Source of the DNA: Rhodopseudomonas boonkerdii
GTDB taxonomy: Bacteria > Pseudomonadota > Alphaproteobacteria > Rhizobiales > Xanthobacteraceae
Assembly (NCBI RefSeq): GCF_021184025.1
Contig: NZ_CP036537.1
Span: 3,658,001 to 3,722,000, forward strand
Direction: 5' to 3'
Length of the DNA stretch: 64,000 bases
Part shown: positions 1-8,999 of the stretch, in pieces
How the letters are laid out: each line of letters starts with the position of its first letter
Numbering within the stretch: position 1 is the stretch's first letter
Translations under genes and position numbers: made by a program
The notes under the pieces: model-generated
Seen by the model: only the letters and a program-made list of their open reading frames with translations
What the model was told of the DNA's origin: nothing
The model's database searches: none

Positions 1-809
1 GGATCGCTGCCGCGCACGGATTTGTGCAATGCCGAAATCAGATTGTAATGCCCGTCCGCCGACTTGTCGTAGATCGGCGCGCGGCGCTGCAGGATGTCCT
101 GAAGCTGCGCGGCATTGAAAACTTCGTCGGCTCGCGCCGCGCGCCAGACCTCTTCGGCCAGCGTCAACGCGGCGCGTCCATCGCCATCGGCCATGCGTAT
201 CAGCACGGCGCGCGCTTCCGCATCGAGCGGCAGCTTGCGGCCTTCGATCTTCTCAGCGTTGGCGAACAGCTTTTCGATCGCCTCGGCATCATGCGATTGA
301 AACACGAGGACGCGCGCACGCGAGAGAAGCGCCGCATTAAGCTCGAAAGACGGGTTCTCAGTGGTAGCGCCGACGAGCACGACAGTGCCATCTTCCATGA
401 CGGGCAGAAACGAGTCCTGCTGCGCCTTGTTGAAACGATGCACCTCGTCGACGAACAGCAGCGTGCCCTTGCCGATCTGGCGGCGGGCACGCGCGGCATC
501 GAACACCTTTTTCAAATCCGCGACGCCGGAGAACACGGCGGAAATCTGCTCGAACTGCAGTTCCGTTGCATCCGCAAGCAGCCGCGCCACCGTGGTCTTG
601 CCTGTGCCGGGCGGCCCCCAGAAGATAAGCGAGCCGAGTGTGCGCGTTTCCAGCATACGCGTCAGCGCGCCGTCCGGACCGAGAATGTGATCCTGCCCGA
701 CGACATCGGCGAGCACGCGCGGCCGCAACCGTTCCGGCAGCGGACGCGGCGCATCCCGCTCGAGACCGGCTGCGGCGAACAGATTGGCCGATGGTTGCTT
801 GGGACTCAT
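1..809 (-). CDS. rarA: Replication-associated recombination protein A (RarA/MgsA), C-terminus cut by window edge
   Basis: AAA+ ATPase of the RarA/MgsA/WRNIP1 family, which acts at stalled replication forks and resembles clamp-loader ATPases. Translating the minus strand from the ATG at 807-809 gives a protein starting MSPKQPSANLFAAAGLE, with Walker A GPPGTGKTT, Walker B and following residues LLFVDEVHRFNKAQQD, and the family signature DKSADGHYNLISALHKS near the window edge. About 269 residues are present; the family is usually 430-450 aa, so the C-terminal oligomerisation part lies outside. Its start overlaps the stop of the upstream protease gene by 4 bp (ATGA), so the two are probably translationally coupled. 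Confidence 0.93.
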   Translation of the reverse strand, partial: MSPKQPSANLFAAAGLERDAPRPLPERLRPRVLADVVGQDHILGPDGALTRMLETRTLGSLIFWGPPGTGKTTVARLLADATELQFEQISAVFSGVADLKKVFDAARARRQIGKGTLLFVDEVHRFNKAQQDSFLPVMEDGTVVLVGATTENPSFELNAALLSRARVLVFQSHDAEAIEKLFANAEKIEGRKLPLDAEARAVLIRMADGDGRAALTLAEEVWRAARADEVFNAAQLQDILQRRAPIYDKSADGHYNLISALHKSVRGSD

Positions 810-2218
810 CCGCCGAGCGTGACGTTGATCTGCTGGCCACCGCGCACGACGACGATGCGCCACAGCCGTGCGCCATCGCGCGTGACCTTTTCGAGGTCGC
901 TGGTCTTGACGATCTTGACACCGTTGACCGCGAGAATGAGGTCGCCTTTCTGAAAGCCGACATTCGCTGCCGTCGCCGTATCGGTGAGATCGGTGATCAC
1001 AACGCCCTCGACACCGGCATCCAGCCGCAGCTCGTCTGCCAGCGCGGGCGAGATGTTGGCGACCTTTGCGCCCTGGAAAGGCGAGCGCCCCTTCAGAACG
1101 ATTTCATCGCGGCCGGTGTCGGGCGCCGCCTCGAGCGCGACGGTGAGCTTCACCGGCTTGCCGCCACGCTGCACATCGAGCTGCGTGGTGCCGCCGAGCG
1201 GGCGCGTCGCGAAACGATATTCGAACGCGTTGGGGTCGTCGATCGGCTGGGCGTCGATGGCGGTGACGAGATCGGAAACCTTCAGGCCCGCCTTCGCCGC
1301 GGGACTGTTCGACGTCACATTGACGACCAATGCGCCCGACGGGGTCTTGAGGCCCAGCGTCTCGGCGATATCCGGGGTCACATTCTGCAAGCGCGCGCCG
1401 AGCCATGGACGCTTCACGGCCGTGCCGCCGCTCTTTGCCGAGGCGACGACGACGCGAACCATATTGGCCGGAATGGCAAAGCCGATGCCCTGCGATCCGC
1501 CCGAGCGCGAGAAGATCGCCGTGTTCACACCGACCAGCTTGCCGGCCATGTCCACCAACGCGCCGCCGGAATTGCCGGGATTGATCGCCGCGTCGGTCTG
1601 GATGAAGAACTGATAGTCGGTGATGCCGACCTGGGTACGCGCCAGTGCCGAAATGATGCCGTGGGTCACGGTCTGGCCGACGCCGAACGGATTGCCGATG
1701 GCAAGCACGACGTCGCCGACGAGCAAATCATCGGAGTTCGCGAAATCGAGCGTCGCGAATTTCTCCTTGCTGTCCTTGATACGGAGTACCGCCAGATCGG
1801 TGCGACTGTCCTTCAGCACGATCTCGGCTTCGAACTCACGTTTGTCGGCGAGCGAGACCTTGACCTGATCGGCCCCTTCGATGACGTGATTGTTGGTGAC
1901 CACGAGACCGGATGCATCGACCATCACACCCGAGCCGAGCGAGCGCTGCATCTGCTCCGGTTGCATGCCCTGACCACCAAAGAAGCGCCGGAACAGAGGA
2001 TCGTCGAGCAGCGGATTGCGGTTCTGCACCGTCTTGGCCGCATAGACATTGACGACCGCCGGCTGCACCCGTTGCACGATCGGCGCATAGGACAGCTTCA
2101 GTTCGGCAGCCGAAGACGGCACCTGCCGGGTTTGCGCCGAGACCGGGCTCAGACCGGCAGAAAGGACAATGGCGCAAAAAACCGAAACGGTCGCAGCACG
2201 GCGAAAGAATGGAATCAT
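806..2218 (-). CDS. Do-family periplasmic serine protease (DegP/DegQ/HtrA type)
   Basis: Periplasmic quality-control protease of 470 aa. An N-terminal signal peptide (residues 1-28, ending PVSA before QTRQ) is followed by a trypsin-like domain with His111 (TNNHVI), Asp141 (SRTDLAVL) and Ser217 (PGNSGGAL), then two PDZ domains (about 265-365 and 380-470). The open frame runs further upstream, but the ATG at 2216-2218 is chosen because AAAGAGG lies just before it and the signal peptide begins there; the longer frame would also run into the divergent oxidoreductase gene. It is transcribed with rarA, overlapping by 4 bp. Whether it is the DegP or DegQ orthologue cannot be decided here. Confidence 0.93.
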   Translation of the reverse strand: MIPFFRRAATVSVFCAIVLSAGLSPVSAQTRQVPSSAAELKLSYAPIVQRVQPAVVNVYAAKTVQNRNPLLDDPLFRRFFGGQGMQPEQMQRSLGSGVMVDASGLVVTNNHVIEGADQVKVSLADKREFEAEIVLKDSRTDLAVLRIKDSKEKFATLDFANSDDLLVGDVVLAIGNPFGVGQTVTHGIISALARTQVGITDYQFFIQTDAAINPGNSGGALVDMAGKLVGVNTAIFSRSGGSQGIGFAIPANMVRVVVASAKSGGTAVKRPWLGARLQNVTPDIAETLGLKTPSGALVVNVTSNSPAAKAGLKVSDLVTAIDAQPIDDPNAFEYRFATRPLGGTTQLDVQRGGKPVKLTVALEAAPDTGRDEIVLKGRSPFQGAKVANISPALADELRLDAGVEGVVITDLTDTATAANVGFQKGDLILAVNGVKIVKTSDLEKVTRDGARLWRIVVVRGGQQINVTLGG

Positions 2219-2407
2219 CGGGGCCTCTTTGGCAGAAATCGTCGGGAATATAGGCCCGCCAGCGGGGCAATAGAAGGGCAGGAGCCGACCGGCGATGCAC
2301 GCCAGAGGGTCCGGCCTCGCCGATATCTGTGGGAACCGGCAGCCTTGCAATTCGTCCCTGTCCACGACAGCTAGAACTGGCGTCATGCCCATCCCAAGGA
2401 GTGCCCT

Positions 2408-3421
2408 ATGAAGGCCGTCGGCTACACCAAGTCCCTTTCCATCGACGATGCACAGGCCCTGTTCGACTTCGAGGTCGACAAGCCGGAGCCGACCGGCCGC
2501 GACATCCGCGTGGCGGTGAGGGCGATCTCCGCCAACCCGGTCGATTTCAAGGTCCGCAAGCGTGCCCAGCCGCCCGCAGGCGAGACCAAAATCCTTGGCT
2601 ATGACGCCGCCGGCGTGGTCGATGCGATCGGCCCCGAAGTCACCATGTTCAAGCCCGGCGATGCCGTGTTCTACGCCGGCTCGATCCAGCGTCAGGGCAC
2701 CAATGCGGAGTTCCATCTCGTCGATGAGCGCATCGTCGGGCGCAAGCCGTCTTCCCTCTCCTTTGCGGAATCTGCAGCCTTGCCGCTCACAGCCATCACC
2801 GCCTGGGAACTGTTGTTCGATCGTCTCGGCGTCGCACCCGGCAAAAGCCTCGATCCGCGTACGCTGCTGATCATGGGCGGCGCCGGCGGCGTCGGTTCGA
2901 TCCTGATCCAGCTCGCGCGCCGCCTCACCGGGCTCACCGTTGTCGCAACCGCGTCACGGCCGGAGACGGTCAAATGGTGTGAAGACCTCGGCGCTCATGC
3001 GGTGATCGATCACGGCAAGGCGCTCAAGCCACAGATCGACGCGCTGAAACTGCCGCCCGTCGCGCTTGTGGCGAGCCTCACCGGCACCGAGCAGCACTAC
3101 AAGGCCCTCGCCGACATCATCGCGCCGCAAGGCAAGTTCGGCCTGATCGACGATCCCACAGAGTTCAACATGGCCGCCTTCAAGGGCAAGGCGATCTCGG
3201 TACACTGGGAGTCGATGTTCACGCGTTCGTCCTTCCAGACGCCCGACATGATCGCGCAACATCATCTTCTCGACGATGTCGCCGACCTCATCGACAAGGG
3301 CGTCCTGCGCACGACACTCGACAAGACCTTCGGCACCATCAATGCGGCGAATCTCAAACGTGCGCATGCACTGCTCGAATCCGGAAAGTCGCATGGCAAG
3401 ATCGTGCTCGAAGGCTGGTGA
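2408..3421 (+). CDS. Medium-chain dehydrogenase/reductase, zinc-type alcohol dehydrogenase-like (quinone oxidoreductase group)
   Basis: 337-aa NAD(P)H-dependent oxidoreductase of the MDR superfamily. The N-terminal GroES-like half (residues 1-125, with NPVDFKVRKR and LGYDAAGVVDAIG) is followed by a Rossmann half with the nucleotide-binding run MGGAGGVGSILIQLA near residues 157-171. No structural or catalytic zinc cysteine cluster is seen, which fits the zinc-independent quinone oxidoreductase/ZADH group. AAGGAG lies 7-8 nt before the ATG. It is divergent from the protease gene and followed by a hairpin that probably ends its transcript. Substrate unknown. Confidence 0.9.
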   Translation: MKAVGYTKSLSIDDAQALFDFEVDKPEPTGRDIRVAVRAISANPVDFKVRKRAQPPAGETKILGYDAAGVVDAIGPEVTMFKPGDAVFYAGSIQRQGTNAEFHLVDERIVGRKPSSLSFAESAALPLTAITAWELLFDRLGVAPGKSLDPRTLLIMGGAGGVGSILIQLARRLTGLTVVATASRPETVKWCEDLGAHAVIDHGKALKPQIDALKLPPVALVASLTGTEQHYKALADIIAPQGKFGLIDDPTEFNMAAFKGKAISVHWESMFTRSSFQTPDMIAQHHLLDDVADLIDKGVLRTTLDKTFGTINAANLKRAHALLESGKSHGKIVLEGW

Positions 3422-3467
3422 GCGCGGAAAGCGCAACGACGACCACGCACAGGATCACGTCCAAAAC

Positions 3468-3503
3468 GGCAGTACACCTGCAGGTGCACTGCCATTTTCA
3501 TTT
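3468..3503 (+). terminator. Near-perfect 26-bp palindrome followed by a T-rich run, probable terminator
   Basis: Positions 3468-3493 form an inverted repeat with a single mismatched pair (A3474/C3487), centred on CACCTGCAGGTG, followed by ATTTTCATTT. It lies 47 bp after the oxidoreductase stop, so rho-independent termination is the simplest reading. The perfectly symmetric centre would also suit a dimeric DNA-binding protein. Confidence 0.5.
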
Positions 3504-3783
3504 AGCTAACTTAAATAGCCATTTCGATCAACAAACTGTGGTCACGGTGCGACACATGCGCGCTCCTCCCGCTGCGGGTTAGCAATTTTGCAGAACCGTC
3601 ACAGACCGCGCCTAGTTATGCGGCGAGTTCTCCAGGACTCGCTTGCACGGAACGGGATTCTCGCTGGCACGCCCGGCGGACATGCTCGTTCCGCAAGTTC
3701 ATAAAACACAGCCTGAACGCATCACCACCTGCGCAGCAATTCGCGGGGCGTGACGGGTTTTGCCTTCTATAATGGGGATATCT
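3504..3783. other. Intergenic region upstream of porin
   Basis: No convincing gene is seen in this stretch. A TATAAT hexamer sits at 3768-3773, only 10 bp before the porin ATG, but the hexamer 17 bp upstream (GGGGCG) does not look like a -35 element. The porin promoter probably lies further upstream and was not identified. Confidence 0.4.
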
Positions 3784-5223
3784 ATGTCTTTCACGACAAA
3801 CAAATTCTTGGGCACCGTCGCCGTGCTCGGCGCGCTTGCCATGTCGGGCCAAGCGCACGCACAAACCACCAACGATGACGTCGCCGCGCTGAAGGCGCAG
3901 CTCCGCGCACTCGAGAAGAAGCTCGACAGCGTCCAAAGGCAGGCCAATGCCACGCAGAAGCAGCAGGCGAGCTTCGCCAATGCCAACGCCGCCATGCACA
4001 AGAAGGCCGTGCCGTTCGTCGATGCCACACTGACCATGCCGGGCAACCGTCCGACCTTCTGCACCGGCGATGGCATGAACTGCGTCGCGATCACGGGCCG
4101 TCTCCACTTCGACGCCGGCGCATACTCGTTCTCGCCGAAGTCCGGAGCGACTTCGCCGCAGAGCGTGAATGACGGTATCAATGCGCGCCGCGCCCGCCTC
4201 GGCCTGATCGGCACATACAACAAGGACTGGGAATACGGCCTCATCATCGACGCCGGCGGCACCACCGACGGCCAGGCCGTGCTGAACAATGCCTGGGTCG
4301 CCTATAAGGGCATCAAGGGCATGGTCATCCAGGGCGGCTATATCGACGTACCGTATACGCTGGATGAATCTATCAGCTCGAATAACTCCATGTTCATGGA
4401 GCGCGCGGCTTCGCAGGTGCTGGCCGTCAACCTCGCCGCCGGCGACTTCCGCTCGGCCTTCGGTGGTCAGGTGTTCGACAAGCACTACTGGGTCGGCGCC
4501 TACGTCACCGGTCCGACGACCGGTGCTGGCGTGAACCACTCGATCCCGCAGCCGCTCGGCGCCACCTTCCGCGCGGTCGGCGTGCCGGTGAACACTGACA
4601 GCACCACTGTCCTGCTCGGTTTCGACGCCCTTTATCTCGCCCAGACCGGCGGTGCGACCAACAACACGCTGCGCATGAACGACCGCATCGAAGTGCGTAT
4701 CGATCCCGCCACCAACGCGCTGCTCGACACCGGCACCATGAACTTCGTCAACAGCGCTCATGTGCTGAGCGGTGAAGGCGCCATCCGTTACGGCGGCTTC
4801 CTGGCGACCGGCGAATACTTCAACTACAGCGTCCAGCGCACCAACGGCCTCGGCGACCTCAACTTCGAGGGCGGCTACGGTCAGGCCAGCTATGTGCTGA
4901 CCGGCGAGTCCCGCAAGTACTCGTCGTCGGCCGGCGCGTTCGGCGGCGTCTCCCCTGCCCGTCCGGTCAATTTCGCGACCGGCGATCTCGGCGCGTGGGA
5001 ACTGGCCGTGCGCTACAGCTATGCCAGCCTCAATGACTATGCTGGCGGCGTACGCGGCGGTGAACTGAAAAACACCACGGTCGGCCTGAATTGGTACGTC
5101 AACAACAACACCCGTTTCATGTTCAACTGGATCCACGGCACCGTCGACAAGTTCAACACGGCTGGCGTGAATACCGGCGCGGACTACGACGTGTTCGCGA
5201 TGCGCACACAGGTCGCCTGGTAA
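3784..5223 (+). CDS. Outer-membrane porin, OprP/OprO-like
   Basis: 479-aa outer-membrane beta-barrel. The ATG at 3784 gives a clean signal peptide (MSFTTNKFLGTVAVLGALA, cleavage after GQAHA); an in-frame ATG at 3772 would add four residues. The mature N-terminus begins with a short predicted coiled coil (DDVAALKAQLRALEKKLDSV), then alternating beta strands with many aromatic and glycine residues. The chain ends in ...MRTQVAW, an aromatic C-terminal residue typical of BAM substrates. The layout resembles phosphate-selective OprO/P-type porins, but selectivity cannot be read from sequence. It is a single-gene unit closed by a strong terminator. Confidence 0.85.
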   Translation: MSFTTNKFLGTVAVLGALAMSGQAHAQTTNDDVAALKAQLRALEKKLDSVQRQANATQKQQASFANANAAMHKKAVPFVDATLTMPGNRPTFCTGDGMNCVAITGRLHFDAGAYSFSPKSGATSPQSVNDGINARRARLGLIGTYNKDWEYGLIIDAGGTTDGQAVLNNAWVAYKGIKGMVIQGGYIDVPYTLDESISSNNSMFMERAASQVLAVNLAAGDFRSAFGGQVFDKHYWVGAYVTGPTTGAGVNHSIPQPLGATFRAVGVPVNTDSTTVLLGFDALYLAQTGGATNNTLRMNDRIEVRIDPATNALLDTGTMNFVNSAHVLSGEGAIRYGGFLATGEYFNYSVQRTNGLGDLNFEGGYGQASYVLTGESRKYSSSAGAFGGVSPARPVNFATGDLGAWELAVRYSYASLNDYAGGVRGGELKNTTVGLNWYVNNNTRFMFNWIHGTVDKFNTAGVNTGADYDVFAMRTQVAW

Positions 5224-5282
5224 ATATCAGCTCCGGCGATCTTCAGGCTGCGAGGCTGAATGCCCTCGGCCGCTCCATGAAT

Positions 5283-5309
5283 AAAGGCGGCGCTCCGGCG
5301 CCGCCTTTT
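5283..5309. terminator. Bidirectional rho-independent terminator between porin and SDR
   Basis: AAAGGCGGCGC (5283-5293), loop TCCG, then GCGCCGCCTTTT (5298-5309). The A-run on one side and T-run on the other let it serve the porin (+) and the convergent SDR gene (-). Confidence 0.85.
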
Positions 5310-5333
5310 GCCTTGGCAATTCTTCTCTCAAGA

Positions 5334-6128
5334 TCACGCGATCGTCTGGACGATGCCGCCTTCGGCGCGCAGCGCCGCGCCATTGGTCACCGACGCCTGC
5401 TTCGAGCTCACGAACACCACCATATTGGCAATCTCCTCGACGCTGGCAAAGCGCTGGATCAGCGACGTCGAGCGGTGCTGCTTGACGAAGTTCGAGGCGG
5501 CTTCATCGAGCGACTGACCGTTCTGCCTGGCGAGATCTTTGACGAAGGTCTCGACACCTTCGGACATGGTCGGCCCCGGCAGCACGGAGTTCACCGTCAC
5601 CGCCGTTCCCTTGGTGAGTTCGGCGAGGCCACGCGAGATGGCGAGCTGTGCCGTTTTCGACATGCCGTAATGGATCATCTCACTCGGGATATTGAGGCCG
5701 GATTCCGAGGAGATGAAAACAATGCGGCCCCAGTTTCGCTTCAGCATGCCCTGCATGTAAGCGCGCGACAGACGCACACCCGACATGACATTGACGTCGA
5801 AGAAGCGCTCCCAGTCTTCATCCGGAATGTCGAAGAAGTCCTTGGGTTCAAAAATGCCGGCATTGTTGATCAGGATGTCGACGTCAGGCAGCGCAGAGAC
5901 GAGAGCCTTGCAGCCGTCGGCGGTCGAGACATCGGCTGCGACGCCCTTCACTTTGGCACCCGGGACGGCCTTGCCGATAGCGGCGATCGCCGCGTCCACC
6001 TTGGTTTGGCTGCGGCCGTTGACCACGACCTCGGCGCCGGTGCCGGCGAGGCCTTTGGCGATCGCAAGGCCGATACCTGCGGTGGAGCCCGTGACGAGTG
6101 CTGTCTTACCGGTGAGATCGATCTGCAT
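5334..6128 (-). CDS. Short-chain dehydrogenase/reductase (SDR)
   Basis: 264-aa classical SDR, an NAD(P)-dependent oxidoreductase. It shows the cofactor motif TGSTAGIG, NNAG in strand beta4, the catalytic Ser in FISSESG and the Tyr/Lys pair YGMSK. The ATG at 6126-6128 (MQIDLTGKTAL) is preferred, with GGAG 8 nt upstream; in-frame starts further up lack a good ribosome-binding site. It is convergent with the porin and shares its terminator. The substrate is not predictable. Confidence 0.88.
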   Translation of the reverse strand: MQIDLTGKTALVTGSTAGIGLAIAKGLAGTGAEVVVNGRSQTKVDAAIAAIGKAVPGAKVKGVAADVSTADGCKALVSALPDVDILINNAGIFEPKDFFDIPDEDWERFFDVNVMSGVRLSRAYMQGMLKRNWGRIVFISSESGLNIPSEMIHYGMSKTAQLAISRGLAELTKGTAVTVNSVLPGPTMSEGVETFVKDLARQNGQSLDEAASNFVKQHRSTSLIQRFASVEEIANMVVFVSSKQASVTNGAALRAEGGIVQTIA

Positions 6129-6210
6129 TGGATGCTCCATCAGTGAGGATGGAACTGATATCGGAACTGCCCCATCGCGCCGCAATGATGCTCACGCGGC
6201 GGTGAGCGCC

Positions 6211-6243
6211 TAAATAAAAAGCGGCGCCCGCTGGCGCCGCTTT
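6211..6243 (-). terminator. Terminator of the ribosomal superoperon (after rplQ)
   Basis: On the minus strand an 11-bp stem AAAGCGGCGCC / GGCGCCGCTTT (6218-6228 with 6233-6243, 4-nt loop) is followed by TTTTTATTTA. It lies 23 bp beyond the rplQ stop and is the last strong stop for the whole rpsL-to-rplQ run. Confidence 0.88.
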
Positions 6244-6265
6244 CCGAACTCAATACTTCTACAGC

Positions 6266-6682
6266 TTACGCTGCGTCGGCCTCGCCGCCCTGCACCGGAC
6301 CGGAATCCTTGCCCTTGGCGTCTTCGTCGCGATCGACGAACTCGATCACCGCCATCGGGGCGTTGTCGCCATAGCGGAAGCCGGCCTTGATGATGCGGGT
6401 GTAGCCGCCCTGACGATCAGCGTAGCGCTTGGCCAGCACGTCGAACAGTTTACGGACCTGATCCTGGTCCTTCATTTCGCTGATGGCCTGACGACGCTTG
6501 TCGAGACCACCCTTCTTGCCGAGGGTGACGAGCTTCTCGACGATCGGGCGGAGCTCCTTGGCCTTCGGAAGCGTGGTGACGATCTGCTCGTGCTTGATCA
6601 GCGACGCGCACATGTTGGCGAACATCGCCTTGCGGTGTTCAGCGGTGCGGTTGAGTTTGCGATGAACCTTGCCGTGACGCAT
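6266..6682 (-). CDS. rplQ: 50S ribosomal protein L17
   Basis: 138 aa, with the bL17 N-terminus [20 protein letters not shown] and the core [16 protein letters not shown]. The C-terminal tail ([23 protein letters not shown]) is acidic and longer than the E. coli protein, as is usual in alphaproteobacteria. It is the last gene of the alpha operon, 119 bp after rpoA, and is followed by the terminator. Confidence 0.98.
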   Translation of the reverse strand: MRHGKVHRKLNRTAEHRKAMFANMCASLIKHEQIVTTLPKAKELRPIVEKLVTLGKKGGLDKRRQAISEMKDQDQVRKLFDVLAKRYADRQGGYTRIIKAGFRYGDNAPMAVIEFVDRDEDAKGKDSGPVQGGEADAA

Positions 6683-6801
6683 TGAAGTAGTCCTCTATTC
6701 AGTTTGCCGCGACGGTTCGTCGGGACATCATGTTGCAGGTGGGCCGCCTGCGTTCGCCCAGAACGATGACCGGGCAAACCCGGCCACGTTCAATCGTTTG
6801 C

Positions 6802-7839
6802 TCAGTAGTGGTCTTCGAAGCGCTTCGCCAGCTCGTCGATATTCTCCGGCGGCCAACCGGGCACTTCCATGCCGAGATGCAGGCCCATCTGGGCCAGCAC
6901 TTCCTTGATTTCGTTCAGCGACTTGCGGCCGAAGTTCGGGGTACGGAGCATTTCCGCTTCCGACTTCTGCACGAGGTCGCCGATGTAAACGATGTTGTCG
7001 TTCTTCAGGCAGTTCGCCGAACGCACCGAAAGCTCGAGCTCGTCCACCTTCTTGAGGAAGGCGGGGTTGAAGGCGAGATCCGGGATAACTTCCTGAGCGA
7101 CTTCCTTGCGGGGCTCTTCGAAGTTCACGAACACGTTGAGCTGGTCCTGCAGGATGCGCGCGGCGTAAGCCACAGCGTCCTCGGGCGTCAGCGCGCCGTT
7201 GGTCTCGATGGTCATGGTGAGCTTGTCGTAGTCGAGGATCTGGCCCTCACGGGTGTTCTCGACCTTGTAGCTGACCTTGCGAACCGGCGAATACAGGCTG
7301 TCGACCGGGATCAGGCCGATCGGCGCATCTTCCGGACGGTTGTGTTCGGCTGCGACATAGCCCTTGCCACCCGACACGGTGAACTCCATGCGGATCTCGG
7401 CGCCATCGTCGAGAGTGCAGAGCTGCAGTTCAGGGTTGAGAACGGTGATGTCGCCAACGGTCTGGATATCGCCGGCGGTGACAACGCCCGGCCCCTGCTT
7501 CTTCACGACCATGCGCTTCGGGCCTTCGCCGAGCATCTTGATCGAGATGTCCTTGACGTTCAGCACGATGTCGGTGACGTCTTCACGCACGCCGGCGATC
7601 GAGGAGAACTCGTGCAGCACGCCATCGATGTGCACCGACTGCACGGCAGCGCCCTGCAACGACGACAGCAGGATGCGGCGCAGCGCGTTGCCGAGGGTTT
7701 GACCGAAACCACGCTCGAGCGGCTCGGCGACGAGAGTCGCGAAACGCGAGGGATCGCTGCCCGGAGTCACCTGCAGCTTGTTGGGGCGGATAAGCTCTTG
7801 CCAATTTTTCTGGATCGTCACTGGGTCACCCATGGCCAT
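6802..7839 (-). CDS. rpoA: DNA-directed RNA polymerase subunit alpha
   Basis: 345 aa from the ATG at 7837-7839 ([10 protein letters not shown]), or 343 aa from the in-frame ATG two codons later, which matches the usual length in this family. The N-terminal dimerisation domain contains [22 protein letters not shown] linker leads to the C-terminal domain ([23 protein letters not shown]...[15 protein letters not shown]), which contacts UP elements and activators. The gene sits in the conserved rpsM-rpsK-rpoA-rplQ order, 94-100 bp after rpsK. Confidence 0.98.
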   Translation of the reverse strand: MAMGDPVTIQKNWQELIRPNKLQVTPGSDPSRFATLVAEPLERGFGQTLGNALRRILLSSLQGAAVQSVHIDGVLHEFSSIAGVREDVTDIVLNVKDISIKMLGEGPKRMVVKKQGPGVVTAGDIQTVGDITVLNPELQLCTLDDGAEIRMEFTVSGGKGYVAAEHNRPEDAPIGLIPVDSLYSPVRKVSYKVENTREGQILDYDKLTMTIETNGALTPEDAVAYAARILQDQLNVFVNFEEPRKEVAQEVIPDLAFNPAFLKKVDELELSVRSANCLKNDNIVYIGDLVQKSEAEMLRTPNFGRKSLNEIKEVLAQMGLHLGMEVPGWPPENIDELAKRFEDHY

Positions 7840-7938
7840 CGAATTCTCTGGCTTGGAGATCGCGGAGAAAGTCCGCGTAAAACTACGTCGAACGCGATTG
7901 CGGGCGGCCACGCCCCCCGCAATCCAGATAGATAATGA

Positions 7939-8328
7939 TTAAACGCGGCGGCGCTTGCGCGGCCGGCAGCCGTTATGCGGGATCGAAGTCACGTCGCGGA
8001 TCGAGGTGACGGTGAAGCCTGCGGCCTGCAGCGCGCGGAGAGCCGATTCGCGACCCGAACCCGGACCGCCGACTTCGACTTCCAGGGTCCGCATGCCGTG
8101 TTCCTGCGCCTTCTTGGACGCGTCTTCAGCAGCGACTTGCGCGGCATACGGGGTCGACTTGCGCGAGCCCTTGAAGCCCATCGTGCCGGCCGAAGACCAG
8201 GCAATCGTGTTGCCCTGGGCATCGGTGATGGTGATGGTGGTGTTGTTGAAGGACGAGTTCACATGCGCGATGCCCGAAGCGATGTTCTTACGTTCGCGAC
8301 GACGGACGCGGGCGGCTTCCTTTGCCAT
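7939..8328 (-). CDS. rpsK: 30S ribosomal protein S11
   Basis: 129 aa starting [15 protein letters not shown], with the uS11 core [19 protein letters not shown] and the C-terminal signature [16 protein letters not shown] precedes the chosen ATG; upstream in-frame codons lie in the intercistronic hairpin region and are not used. S11 forms the platform of the small subunit near the mRNA exit site. Confidence 0.98.
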   Translation of the reverse strand: MAKEAARVRRRERKNIASGIAHVNSSFNNTTITITDAQGNTIAWSSAGTMGFKGSRKSTPYAAQVAAEDASKKAQEHGMRTLEVEVGGPGSGRESALRALQAAGFTVTSIRDVTSIPHNGCRPRKRRRV

Positions 8329-8399
8329 TGTAGACCTTTCTAGAGATATCAACGCCGCCGTAGTGCCAGCGGCTACACCGGGAAAATGCAAACGACGAA

Positions 8400-8432
8400 C
8401 AGGGAGTAGCGAAAATGCTTCGCCACTCCCTG
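8400..8432. repeat. Intercistronic stem-loop between rpsM and rpsK
   Basis: CAGGGAGT (8400-8407) pairs with ACTCCCTG (8425-8432), and GCGAA (8409-8413) with TTCGC (8419-8423), separated by one A/C mismatch; the loop is 5 nt. No T-run follows, so it is more likely a processing or stability element, or a degenerate genomic repeat, than a terminator. It shares a GAGTAGCG...CACTC core with the stem-loop between tufA and rpsJ (21079-21099). Confidence 0.6.
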
Positions 8433-8450
8433 CCCGCCCTGAGCGCTAAA

Positions 8451-8819
8451 TTACTTCTTCTTGCCTGCGATGGCCTTGGCCGGACCCTTGCGGGTGCGCG
8501 CATTGGTATGCGTGCGCTGGCCACGAACCGGCAGACCGCGACGATGACGCAGGCCGCGATAGCAGCCGAGGTCCATCAGACGCTTGATGTTCATGCCCGT
8601 CTCACGACGGAGGTCGCCCTCGACCAGATAATCGCGGTCGATGACTTCACGGATCTGGAGCACCTCGGCGTCGCTCAGCTGATTGACGCGGCGCTCCGGG
8701 GTGATCTTCACCTTCTCGATGATATCGGCAGCATTCTTCTGGCCGATGCCATGGATATACTGCAGCGCGATCAGAACGCGCTTGTTGGTCGGGATGTTTA
8801 CACCGGCGATACGGGCCAC
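8451..8819 (-). CDS. rpsM: 30S ribosomal protein S13
   Basis: 122 aa, uS13 N-terminus [26 protein letters not shown] and the basic C-terminal tail [24 protein letters not shown] that reaches the P-site tRNA. First gene of the alpha-operon segment; a promoter-like sequence lies about 140 bp upstream, just after adk. Confidence 0.98.
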   Translation of the reverse strand: MARIAGVNIPTNKRVLIALQYIHGIGQKNAADIIEKVKITPERRVNQLSDAEVLQIREVIDRDYLVEGDLRRETGMNIKRLMDLGCYRGLRHRRGLPVRGQRTHTNARTRKGPAKAIAGKKK

Positions 8820-8964
8820 AACTTCTCTCCTGTCACCAGCCGATCATGAACTGGCATTATCTTCAATCTGTCGGGCGGGCATTCACAAAACGCGAATACG
8901 ACGCCCGTCCCTCAACTCAGTGGGGCCCGGCATCGTCTGGAATCTTCCGACTGGATGAGGGCCG

Positions 8965-8993
8965 TATTTAGAGACTCGACTCTGGTACGTCAA
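8965..8993 (-). promoter_or_regulatory. Putative internal promoter for rpsM-rpsK-rpoA-rplQ
   Basis: On the minus strand, TTGACG (8988-8993), a 17-bp spacer, then TAAATA (8965-8970). It is placed in the 180-bp gap between adk and rpsM, 7 bp past the adk stop, and would give a leader of about 140 nt before rpsM. The -35 is near consensus and the -10 is moderate. Confidence 0.45.
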
Positions 8994-8999
8994 CCGCCC

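Noticed and set aside
638..2374. Long plus-strand ORF of 578 codons opposite the Do-type protease
   Set aside because: It is the antisense shadow of a well-supported protease gene; the protein is a low-complexity Arg/Asp/His-rich string without domains, as is typical in GC-rich DNA.
806..2716. Longer 636-codon reading of the Do-type protease
   Set aside because: It would run into the divergent oxidoreductase and bury the signal peptide; the ATG at 2218 has a proper ribosome-binding site.
3768..3773. TATAAT as the porin -10 element giving a nearly leaderless mRNA
   Set aside because: No acceptable -35 sequence 16-18 bp upstream; likely chance within an otherwise AT-richer patch.
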